From the NCBI RefSeq assembly GCF_047663525.1, contig NC_092593.1:22429501-22493500 (forward strand): 64,000 nucleotides of DNA, in the 5' to 3' direction. Position numbers and translations under genes: made by a program. The first letter of the stretch is position 1. Each line of letters begins with the position of its first letter. The stretch is from Anas platyrhynchos. Its lineage: Eukaryota; Chordata; Aves; Anseriformes; Anatidae. Shown piece by piece: positions 27,101 to 37,226 of the stretch. The notes under the pieces are model-generated. The model searched no databases. It was not told the origin of the DNA and was given only the letters and a program-made list of their open reading frames with translations.

Positions 27101-28312
27101 AGACTTAAAAACAAACAAACATAAAACTATGAATTGTATAAGCCACATTGTTACTTCTGCACAATCAACAGACCAAAGTTTTTGTCTCAAGTTCAGCACA
27201 GCTTTATTGTATAGTCTACATAATAACAAGTCTGTTTAATGCTCACTTGGGAAGGAAGAAGTAGGTAACATTATAACAATTCACCTAAACAAATAGCTCT
27301 GTATTAGTGTATTTCTCAGTATTTAAGAAGTACATAGGAATTACAGATAGAAGTGACTTGTTTGGACCTGAAAATTAAGGTGACAAATGGATTCTTGGTC
27401 AGTGATCTTTTTTCAGCTGGGAGATATCTGGCTTGAAAACTCAAGGCCTAGATGTTAAACGAAAGCACTGACATGCATGATAATTTGACCTTATGATTTA
27501 CGTACATTCACTTTATTCAAGATACATCTGCATGTAGTTGAAAACTGAAATTAATAAGTTACGAGTATCTATTTTAGTTTCTGAGTTCTGAAAGTACCTT
27601 AAACTTTTCTTTTCAATCACAAATCCATTTCTCACACTGAGCACATAGAGCAGGCTATGAAAACAGTCACTACCAAAAAACAATGATGTGACAAAATCAA
27701 TACACTTATAGACCAGGAAAAGATTTGAAAGAGAGAGAGCACTAAATATCATTGAATATATCAGGCAACAAATAGCAGAGCCCCAAAAAAAGGAGAGAGA
27801 GTTCGGGAAAAAGGCTGTCCATAAACATTACTGTTAAAAGACTGATGGCACAGGTTAAGCTGCAAGGTAGCTAAATAACCATGGCATATATTGTATTCTG
27901 AACAACGTAAAAGACAGGATGAACATTTTAAAATGAACAGTCTCGTGACACAGATTAGGTATGTCCACTATTGTTACTGCTGATTTTCCAAATCTCTGCA
28001 AAAGATCCAAGTCACCTGGGAGTCTCTACCTTCAAAGGTGGAACAAAGCTGAGCAGTGACTAGCAGTACCCAGACTTCTCACTCATAGCACAAGAGTCAT
28101 ACGGAAAACAAAGTCCAGATGTTTGTATACATACCATTTCACATTCTAAGAGAGACACCAGTCATTGTAATTGCATTGCATTGCATTGTAATTGAACATT
28201 CTAAGAGAGACACAAAGTCATTGTAATTGCATTAAACTTCTATGCAAACCTCGGTTTCAGTAACACCATTTCATCTGTTTAAACAAAGAAAAGTACGAAG
28301 AATTTGAGTTAC
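21120..28312 (-). other. OLA1: OLA1 intron 3
   Basis: A 7.2-kb intron with canonical ends (GTAACT donor at 28312, TTTCAG acceptor at 21120). Content is mostly AT-rich unique sequence. It includes a G/T-rich run at about 22190-22257, a poly(T) run near 26766, and a GC-richer patch at about 26000-26300 whose open frames show no known domain. A small tandem duplication at 28141-28233 lies just inside the donor side. No other gene was recognised. Confidence 0.9.
28141..28233. repeat. Tandem duplication, 55-bp offset
   Basis: Two near-identical 37-38 bp copies start at 28141 and 28196 (ACATTCTAAGAGAGACAC...GTCATTGTAATTGCATT). The gap between them is filled by a short (GCATT)n run at 28171-28188. 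Copy-number slippage at the pentamer probably made it. It lies about 80 bp inside OLA1 intron 3 from the exon 28313-28456. Confidence 0.85.
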
Positions 28313-28456
28313 CTTGGAGGTTTGTGGTACTGACACAGGAAGTCAAATCTGTCATCTGGCACGGGTACTCGACTCTCATTTGGATCAATAGTACAGAACG
28401 GGAAGTTTTCTGCTGCCGCTTGACTCTTTGTTAATACATTGAAAAACGTGGATTTC
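28313..28456 (-). CDS. OLA1: OLA1 coding exon (second coding exon), Obg-like ATPase 1
   Basis: This 144-bp exon encodes residues 34 (last base) to 82 (first two bases), starting KSTFFNVLT and ending QYHKPP. It carries the K35-S36-T37 half of the P-loop that binds the nucleotide phosphates and Mg2+, and the [10 protein letters not shown] segment with T56, the switch-I (G2) threonine typical of the YchF/OLA1 subfamily. OLA1 prefers ATP over GTP because of its altered G4 region, which lies in exons outside the window. Acceptor (TTTTTTAACAG) and donor (AG|GTAACT) are canonical. The phases (1 nt in, 2 nt out) agree with both neighbours. Confidence 0.97.
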
Positions 28457-30027
28457 CTGTTAAAAAATATATATAAAGACTTTTTTAAACAAATTTGAAT
28501 TAGAAGAATTTACAAGGGCAGGATAGAAACATTATCCCAAACCACATGCAGTACTGAACTATGCCTCTGCTTCAAGTGACCATTGCGCTGTTTCTAGTAC
28601 AAGACTCTTTCAAACGCACATATGGAGTGTCACATCAAAACTCCACGTTTACCTCTCTTCTGTGCCCTAAAGAATTCCCCTAAGTGACTATATCGCACAT
28701 GTCAGCAGAGAAATTCTAGGTCAAAAGCAAAACACAGCTCTACTGGCCACTACTTATTTTCCTTGAGCATAAAATGAGAAAACAAATCAGGAAGCCTGAA
28801 ACGTATTTCAAGTGAATGTGCTTTGCTGAGACCTATCAGCCTTTTCCACAACTATACTATTTCTTCAGATTTATTTACGCATTAACACAACTTCAGTATC
28901 TAAGCAATAAAAGTCAACAACCAAACACAGAAAAGGGAGCAAAGAAAGCAAGTCACATCAGTTAATTAATTTCAAGTGATTTTTTTTGTGCATATGAATA
29001 TACAGTTTAACTCAACAAAGATTTTTTGTGTGTTAATTACTGTCAGTAAAACTGCTAGGGAAAAAAAACAAACACATTTCATTTAAACCGGACAGTAGAT
29101 TATTTTGTTAGTTGGCATTTATTAAACCAAAAATAGCCACTCCTGAGTTATTGCTAAGAGAAAGTTCTTAATCAAGTCCTCGATCTTCCACCTCAAACAC
29201 TCTGTTAGGTGCTTGGTTTCTTTCTTTAATTTCAGTTTTACAGACTTTCTCTGCCACTGGGTAACAGAAGTCTGATAGCTGTCCCTGTACACAGCCAAAA
29301 TGCTCAGAAGTCAGTCACAACTGTCCTTGAAAGTTGTTTTATAACTGCAAATGCTATTTTCTCCATTTATGTGTTAGCCATTGCTATCACTAATTATTTC
29401 CTATCTGGTGTGCAACTCTCTTAGGCCCTGAAAAAGTAAATAGATATAAATACTGGCTTCTTGTCATTTCATTATGGCTTTGAGACAAGTTCAAAGTTTT
29501 CTTTCTCATTTTCAGAAAAGAAAGAAGTAGGGAAAGCTTTCAAAAAACTTCGTAACATTAACCAGAATGGAAGACGTGATAGTGATGGTTAAAGTGCTTT
29601 TTCATCTCATTAAAGAGATAGTAAATCGGTACTATTTTTGTACCATTTTACAGCCACTTTGCCCTTACTTCTCCCTTTTATTTTGCTATCGTATTGCACC
29701 AGGGTTGTAAGCGTGTGAACACCTGGAGGTCCTGTTAGTGAGCACGACACGCAGATCACCACCACAAGGCTCTCCAGGGGACTCTGCCTCCTCCAGAAGC
29801 ACCTCAAGACAGGCTCCTCCGCCAGGCCCTAAACACTCCAGCCGAGGAGCACGCCAGGGGACTACAGCTGCTGTCCCCCACCCGCCCCCTCCGTGACACT
29901 CGTCTTTACCAGCTCCCCAGGAGCTGCAGGAGCCCTGCCCGGTGAGGCCCCCCCCGCGCCCCCCACCCTCCCCAGATAAGGCAGGAGGGCCCCGCCTGCC
30001 CGTGCCCACGAGGCGGCCGCCGCCTAC
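28457..30027 (-). other. OLA1: OLA1 intron 2
   Basis: A 1.57-kb intron. The left 1.2 kb is AT-rich; the right ~350 bp (29700-30027) is GC-rich and belongs to the shoulder of the promoter CpG island. A poly(C)-containing stretch lies near 29947-29970. Open frames across 29686-30150 are chance frames in GC-rich DNA. No separate gene was recognised. Confidence 0.9.
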
Positions 30028-30128
30028 CCGACGTTGGGCAGCCCGACGATGCCGATCTTGAGGGACGTCCCGAACCGGCCGATGATGGGGTGCGCCTTCA
30101 CCCCGTCGCCTGCCTTCTTCGGCGGCAT
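30028..30128 (-). CDS. OLA1: OLA1 first coding exon with start codon, Obg-like ATPase 1
   Basis: This exon opens with the ATG itself (first base 30128), directly after a CTGCCTCCCCAG acceptor. It encodes MPPKKAGDG, then [20 protein letters not shown], residues 1 to 34. The last motif is the first half of the P-loop GLPNVGKST, so the intron (phase 2, in the codon for G34) splits the nucleotide-binding loop. OLA1 is a cytosolic Obg-like ATPase of the YchF subfamily, linked in animals to ribosome and translation control, stress responses and centrosome regulation. Residues 6-13 differ from the mammalian form I recall (AGDGVKAH versus GGDGIKPP); the rest agrees. No earlier in-frame start is needed. 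Confidence 0.97.
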
Positions 30129-30327
30129 CTGGGGAGGCAGAGCAGAGCACAGCAGAGCACAGCAGATCAGATCAGAGCAGAGCACAGCAGAGCAGAGCGC
30201 CGCGAAGGCCCCGCGGAGCCGCCTAGGGGCGGGGAGCCCCCCGGAGGCCGCCCGCGGAGCCCGGCCTGCTCCCGGGGGCAGGGGCGGCGGGGCGGGGCGG
30301 GGGCTGCCCCCAGACGGCCGGGCTCAC
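30129..30327 (-). other. OLA1: OLA1 intron 1 (short, GC-rich)
   Basis: A 199-bp intron proposed from the CAG acceptor touching the ATG and a strong GAG|GTGAGC donor at 30328/30327. It lies within the CpG island and contains GC boxes near 30281-30304. The donor was chosen by consensus only, so the intron length is an inference. Confidence 0.6.
30137..30198 (-). repeat. CAGAGCA-type short tandem repeat next to a splice acceptor
   Basis: About 60 nt of CAGAG/CACAG/CAGAT units on the plus strand, which read as (CTGCTCTG)-like units in the transcribed direction. The array ends about 9 nt from the OLA1 intron 1 acceptor, so it supplies most of the polypyrimidine-poor region and includes TCTGATC units that resemble branch-point sequences. 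Confidence 0.8.
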
Positions 30328-30400
30328 CTCGCGGCACGGCAGCGGCGGGGAGCGGAGCGGCGGGGAGCGGAGCGGCCTGACACGCGGCCGGGACACGCCG
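30328..30400 (-). other. OLA1: Probable OLA1 untranslated exon 1
   Basis: A strong donor (GCGAG|GTGAGC) ends this exon at 30328. It has no ATG, as expected for the 5' leader of a gene whose start codon is the first codon of exon 2. It contains two copies of a 15-bp unit (CGGCGGGGAGCGGAG, plus strand, from about 30342). The 5' end is not visible from sequence; 30400 is a nominal limit. Confidence 0.5.
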
Positions 30401-30730
30401 GCCCAGCAGCTGCCGGCGGCGGAACAGGCGGGGCCGCGCCGCCCATCGGCCGTGCCCGCCGCCAGGGGAAAGGTCGGCGGAGCGGGGCGGGGCGGGGCGG
30501 CCTCGGCGGGGCTCCGCGAGCGGCCCGGGAGCTCCGCGCTGCCCCGGAACCACAACGGGCTCCCGGGGCCGCCCGTGGCAGGCCCAGCAGGCGGGGAGCA
30601 GGAACGGGCACCGGGGAGCACGGAGGGAGCCCTGCGCGTCCCGGCTCCGCCGTGCTTCTGCCAGCAGCCACCCAGGCGGGCTGGGGGCACCGCAGCGTGC
30701 GGGACGGGAGGCTTCCACCTCCGAGGATAG
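30329..30730 (-). promoter_or_regulatory. OLA1 CpG-island promoter
   Basis: Very high G+C with many CpGs. Three overlapping GC boxes (GGGGCGG) lie at about 30484-30500, typical of a TATA-less housekeeping promoter. The island extends into the gene to about 29900. No TATA box or CCAAT box was found at a convincing place. Transcription start sites are likely dispersed. Confidence 0.7.
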
Positions 30731-30849
30731 CAGTGGGATCGCCTGCAAGTTGATACTTCACGCTGTACAACTTAAAAAGACGTTCCTGAAGCTTCTGGAC
30801 TTCACAGAACCCCTGCACCACATCCAGCGACCTTTCCAAAGCCATTCAG

Positions 30850-33800
30850 AGTCAGCAATCCATAGTCTAACATAACGCCCAACGCTCATGGCAGGGAAGA
30901 TTATCGTTGGGGAAGCAAATACCACAACCTGAATACATTACAATCAAATGTAATTGTGTTTACTTAATAAATTACAATGTATATATAACAGCAACTCATA
31001 TGCTGTAAGTAAAACCAGCAAAAGTACATATACCAGTTTAAAAAAGAACATTGGTAGATGAGCCCTACCCACCTAGAGGAAACAACTGTGTGCCACAAGA
31101 CACACAGATCCCAGCATTTAGGGCTGGTGACCATGGGGCTCCCAACACCTGTAGCACCAGCCACCTGGGGCATCCCTCCCAGGAGGAGAAAACACACATC
31201 CCCAAATCAGCAAAGACTCAAAGATAGGGGATGGTGGTAAACAACTAAGTAAAAGGGGAGCTGACTGAGGTGCAACACCAGCCTGAGGAATCAGTGAGCC
31301 AGCACTGGAGGCGAGAACAGAGCTCTGCACCCAGCTGCAGGTGCGCAGTGTCCAGTCTCCATGTCCCAGCAGAGGAGTGCGGAGCCCTACAGAGCTGGTT
31401 CTGTCTGGCAGAATGTGCCTGAACAGCCTGAGCTAGGCAGGAGGTAACAGGGACCTGCAAGAAGTTACAGCTGTACTAGAAGAATTTATCTCCATGCAGG
31501 GTTCCACTTAACCTGTAAATAGGATTTTAGTGTAATGGATGACCATTATTAATATAACCTGTGTTTTTGCTGCTTCAGCAATGCCTCTACAGAACCAGCT
31601 TTGCTGTCCTACAAAGGAGAGTGCAGGCGCGCAGAGCCTGTTCAGCCACTCTTCAGACGCAAGACTGGACTTGACTCTCAGATCAGCTGGGGGAAGAAGT
31701 GGCTGGTTTCAGAAGTCAGTATTTCTACAGGGTGCTAAGTAACATAGCAAGGACATTTAGGGCTACACTGACAGTTATCAGAATAAAGAATGTTTCCATT
31801 TGCTGTTTCAAAGAAACAAAGATAATTTTAATCTATAGATAGGATAAAGATTGCTAACTAGCTGTAAGTCATTAAGATCATCAGTTCCCCAATCAAATTA
31901 CTTTGATAATATCATTTTCAACAGAAAAAAAAAAAGAGTCCATAATGATTAGACTTGCATTATGTGTCTAGAACATTTTCTTATCATGTCATAAATCTAT
32001 GCTAACATCACATTCTGATACTTTGAAGAGTGCAAATACTTAGTTGAGGGTATAATTTGCTCTAGTGGGTCTTTAAAATATTTTAATTGAAGAAAAATTC
32101 ATTTTTCATCTAACTTCCTCTAAGATCAATTAAAACAATTAGCCAAAAATAAATAAATCAGCAAGAAAACAACAATTCTCTCAACCTAAATAGGTCTTGT
32201 CAAAATACGTCATGCTATAATTTAAGGATGTCCTCCTATACAGGCTTTTTTATTGAACGTGATCTCTAAGAGCACTCTGAAGTGATTATTGCTTGTATAG
32301 GAACCATGACCAAGACCCTGCACCCTTCTGCAAATAACATGAAGGGAAGGGAAGCATCAGGCACGAAGAGTAACCCTGTTCACTGCAAGCAGAGATGCAG
32401 GTTCAGATCTCCTGGGTCTGTTTCCTGACCCAACAATCCTGCACTGGGGCAGGCAGCACCAGAAACGTAGAATACCAGGAGTATGCACTGAGCATTAGCT
32501 TTCCTTTTGGATTCAAGGAGCAGTGGCAGTGAGGCATACTACCAGGTCTTTGTTTGTGCTTATTTAGATTAGTAAAGGCAGCATATGCTCAAGAGGCATA
32601 TGCCCATTGTAAACACATCCGGATTTGTTTATATCAACTCGCACAGCAATTTAATAAATAACAAACTAATCCTTGAGAGGTTGTATCTGGGAATATATTA
32701 GATGTCAAGAAGACAAAACACTTAGAATACACAAAAAATTAGTTGTAGAATGTTACAGAAGTCTGACCAAGACTCTTGAAAAAAAAAAATTAAAGACACT
32801 TTCTTCAACTCAGACTGTTCCTCTGAACCATTACAGACAGACACCATCAAGTGTTTGCCTGCTAAGAAAATTGAAGGAGAGATGTCAGTAAAAACTGTTC
32901 TTACAGCATGTCCTATTTTAGATTTGTAAGATTAAATTCTCAGAACTGGAAAACCACCAGAGTGAAGGAGTCAAGGTGAGAGTATCATCAGATTATATAT
33001 CATCTCAGTTACAATAAAAGGAATATAATCTTGATTTTTTATTTATTTATTTTGCTAAGAAAGGACACTGTTTTCCAAAGCCTAATTCTGAATTACGTAT
33101 CAAAGAAACAGCAGTTACTACTTATTTTCCTTTTCGGTGACCAAAGATTTTGCTGCAGTATGGTGGAGAAAAAGACTACGGTATCCATGCAGAGATTTTT
33201 CCTCTTAGTGTAGTGGTAATCATTAATAGTCAGTCTTTGGTGGTAGCATGCTTATGCAAGTCCTTCTATTACTTTAATCTAACACTACCAATAGGACAAA
33301 GGAAAAAAATAACAACAACAACTAATTCAAGTTAACGTTTAGTTACTTAGCTCTTGAATGAAGCAAATGGATTACTACAAGAAACATTCAGACATACTGA
33401 AATTAGCCAAAAATGTGTATGAATAACTGCTGAGCACCTCTGCAGCCTTTGCATCTGTAAATAAAAAACCTCCAGTAAGCAAAATTTGTGTCTTTTTCAG
33501 GAATGGAATTGACACATCTCAGTTTTCCAGCCTTCTGAAAGGTCAAGACAGCCAACTCCTACCCATCCTACACTGTATGTCCTGAAAGTAGGGTCACACA
33601 AGGCTACTTCACTGCAGAATAAGGCATGAACTCGCCTAGCTCCATTAATAAGGCCACAAACATTGTGAAAGGCTACTTTTGGGGACCATTTCCATCAAAT
33701 ACATTTTCTTACCCTCTTAACATTTTGTAAATCAATTTTGTTGTCCATCTTTTTAGTGTAGGCATGATATCTCAAAATATTTTTTTAAACTATCTTCTTA

Positions 33801-36800
33801 AAATATTTAAGCTGAGTATTTGTCTATGACAAGAAAATTGTTAATTATCTAGCACCCAGTTAAATTCTTTTCTTCACCAGTTCATAAGCACAATATAGGT
33901 ATCAGCAGTTTGCTATTTGAAATAAAGGACTATACATATATCTTTGTATCTATAATGTATATTTATGTATATACATAGAGTCTAAAGTGTGGGTAACTCT
34001 GATTTTAGCTATCTGGGAAAACAGCTCAAGTCTGGAAGAGAAAAAATTGTTAAGATCTTGACCACTTCTGCTGCTGTTTCTAGTTCAGCATATCTAAATT
34101 AGTGCTGTGCGTGCAAGAATTTGCAAGTTTGCATACAATTTTTCTAATTGATGCCCTTTGTACTTCATCACACACCATACTGTAATAATGCCACCCTTCA
34201 ATCTATTTCTATATCTATTTTATTGTAAGTCATTGCTGTTTCATTACCTACCGTAAAGGACTTGAAAGCATTTGATTCCATCAGCTAGAAATCATCTCTT
34301 GGCAGTGTAACATTTCACCCTACCTACCTTTGTTTTCAAGTTGCATTTAGAGTCATGCTTTGCCTTACTTGGTTGAATGTTTCTATCCAAATCTGTCATA
34401 GTGATAAAAGCCTTGTTTTAAACTGGCATGCATAGCTTAAATTATAACAATCCTGTTACTTAAAATGTGTTCTGTAAGTTTGATGGGAAAAAACATCTAG
34501 AGAGCAGTCATCTCAATGTCATCTTAACTCTACAACATGGACGCCTGCAAAAATACAGCTTATTGTACAGCTAGCACACGTGCAGAAGTCAAACAGTCCC
34601 AGAGGGTCTCTGCCTGATTAAAAACAATGTTTAAGGGAGAGTAATAAAACAAACACCTCGTGGTTTGTGCCACCAACATACTCTTTGCTTTTTGCTTCCC
34701 AGAACATATATTTACTGCAAAGCCACCGTTAACTACAAAAATAAGTGGTTTTGTAGAACTGAAAGAATAAACACAGAGCCCCTGATCCTTGCTGTGACCG
34801 GGCAATGTTCAGCGCAACCCAGGGGGTTAGAAGAACAAAGTTGCTTTTGCACGCCACCAATCCTGGATTGCCTGGGTCCTTGCCCCTGGGAGGGAATAGG
34901 ATGGCTCTGAGGAATAAATACACTCTGTGCTAAAAAGAAATGCTGCTCAAGGGCACAGTCTAAACTAAATGCTGTTCAGTGACTTCTGGGGAGTTTAAGG
35001 GCACTCATCACCCAGCTGAACTGTACTTTAACACAACATTTTTAAACACTACTTTTGATAGGATTCAATAGGCTTTGGCTTTACTTTCTTAACTGTGGAT
35101 TCATCTACTTCCATAGAGAATCTAGGCTTGTGCCATTCCTTACATTCTGAAATTCATACCATACTTCATGTTTATATTTACTCATTTTCAATCTTTTTTT
35201 TTTTTGTTGTTGTTGTACTTACTCTCCTCACCTAAAGACCAGTACAAGGGTAAGACTTGCTCAGGAGCACATAATGAGGAAGAGTCTGATCTGGCACCTA
35301 TTAATATTTTTTTCCTAGATCACAGAAATTTCAGCTGAATGTCATAACTCTTAACATAGATGATGTCACTAACAGGTATAATATCTACTAAAGTTTCCAC
35401 AGTGAGAATAGTGAAAAAGATTCAATCAGACAGAGATGACAGAAAGATACTGAAGTAGGAGAAATTGCTGGGGGATTAATGAAATTTTAGTTCAACAATG
35501 ACAAGTTTGCTTTGAACTTTCCAGTAGCCTAGCTAAATGACAGTATAAAAGCAAGTACCGATTTAAAATAAAAACAATTCTACAATTACTACTACTAAAA
35601 GCAGAGAAAAGTAGGGGAAAAAGAGTTACTCATGGACGTGAATTAAGAGATATTACTCACAAAATACCAAATAATTCCTTAACATCTGTCAAAAGCTGCA
35701 ACCTTAGGCAGGTCAGCCAGGCTTCTGAGGAAAACCACAGCAGCTGTACCACTGCACAGGCAGCATGTGCTCCCGTAACGATGGAGAGCAACAGGGGCTG
35801 GATGCTGAGCGGCTGCAGAATGGTCCTCAGGACTCACTCATTAGAGCACCAAAGTGAGTCACACCTACACATATGTAAAGATACCAAGGACATTATCTAC
35901 TTCTTCAAGAAGACATTGCGTATAATGACGTGTAAAATTTCAAGAGTTTACAACAGCAGTCATCTAGAAGCTTTGCCTCATGAAAGAACATTGTTAGGGT
36001 GACCAAGTGGGTGCATATCTGAGTCCAATCCAGAAATACTGTGGTAGCACTGCACCCCTAGGGAACGTGGGATGACAGTTCTATGTTAGGGTTATCATGA
36101 CCTTTGCAAATACAATTGAGATTCGTTTGCTAGAATACTCCAATTTCCACATAAATGCTAACTGCAAACAGCTGCTATTGTATTCTTGTGGTCATTATAA
36201 GAATCCAATTATTCCTTTACAGTAAAATTCAGCTACTACGCTATAAAAATTCAGTAAGAAAAAGCAATTTTAGCCTTGGACCATATAAATATCTATAAAT
36301 TTTCTTTAATTTCATCATAGTGTTTTTCATAAGAAAAAGTCACAATACAACCATGCCTCATTCAAGTGTTCAGAAGATGATCTCTTAGCTATTTTGCAAC
36401 TTATTTCATGATTCTCCACTTGAAAAAGCTTAGCAACTCATCACCAATGTTTTCCCCATAGTTAATTGACAAAGTTGCTCCTAAGAGCCAGTCTTCTTCA
36501 AAGCTGGAAGAACACTGTGCCTTCAGGTGCTTTTCTTTCCTTGGCTCTGGGTTTCATCTTTCTGACCTACCTTGTATCCATGTTTTAGAAGAGCTCTGAT
36601 AACACCTTAGATTTCATGTTTCTTCAAACTCTAGTACTTTCACAAAAGTTGGAAAAAAATTATTATCTAGAATACAGTGGTTTCCTCTTTCTGCTTGCTG
36701 CTGATCTATATAATTAATTGCTTTCATAACTGCCCTGTTGACAGAGAGATACCGTTTCCATTTTGTCACTTTCTTTTTGCTATGGATCAAAAGAAGAAAT

Positions 36801-37135
36801 ACACTAAAATACAGTAAGAGTAAGTATAAAGTGAAACCATAAGTCATGAATTGAACATGAACACCCAGGTTTTCCCCTCATTTGAAGAACTGCATAAAGC
36901 GTGAGTACAGTCCTTCAAAATGACCTATTTATGTTTGCCTTGAAGGTCTGAAGGAAACAACTTATATATATGCACTATATACCCTATGTCCCAGCACAAA
37001 TCAAGAGTTACAGCAGTTTCCAAGATGTACCAGCCTCCATCTCCACAGGTCACTAACAGCCAGAAGTGCCACACAAGCACCATCATCCGGCAACAGCCAT
37101 CAACACAACAATGTAGCTGAACAGGAACACCATTT
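30850..37135. other. Intergenic DNA between OLA1 and SP9, left part
   Basis: AT-rich intergenic sequence with no recognised gene. Open frames are short and show no family motif. A slightly GC-richer patch at about 31060-31460 has frames on both strands that look accidental. A TTGTTG-type run lies near 35195-35217. Confidence 0.75.
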
Positions 37136-37226
37136 CATAGAATCATAGAATATCCTGAGTTGGAAGGGACCCTTAAGGATCAAGTCCAACTCTTGACACC
37201 GCACAGGTCTACCCAAAAGTTCAGAC
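37136..37226 (-). mobile_element. CR1 retrotransposon, 3'-terminal fragment
   Basis: On the plus strand it begins CATAGAATCATAGAAT, the reverse complement of the CR1 terminal 8-bp repeat, followed by GAGTTGGAAGGGACCC and AAGTCCAACTCTTG. This is the extreme 3' end of a CR1 copy in minus orientation, about 90 bp long. Such severe 5' truncation is usual for CR1. The inner boundary is approximate. Confidence 0.9.

Larger units (their letters stand above)
1..30400 (-). other. OLA1: OLA1 gene, 5' part (runs off the left edge)
   Basis: This is the gene-level span of Obg-like ATPase 1, transcribed right to left. Three coding exons with matching splice phases and a probable untranslated first exon are seen. 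Together they encode the first 124 residues of a protein that is usually 396 residues long. The remaining G-domain, the coiled-coil insertion and the C-terminal TGS domain must lie left of position 1. I looked on the minus strand of 1-20990 for the next exon (the family segment after the HLxR motif) and did not find it, so the window seems to end inside a long intron 4. The gene is divergent from SP9, with about 25.7 kb between the OLA1 first exon and the SP9 start codon, the arrangement known from other vertebrates. Confidence 0.93.

Noticed and set aside
30034-30753. 239-codon plus-strand frame over the OLA1 promoter
   Set aside because: Low-complexity Gly/Ala/Arg sequence from a CpG island, antisense to the OLA1 first coding exon.
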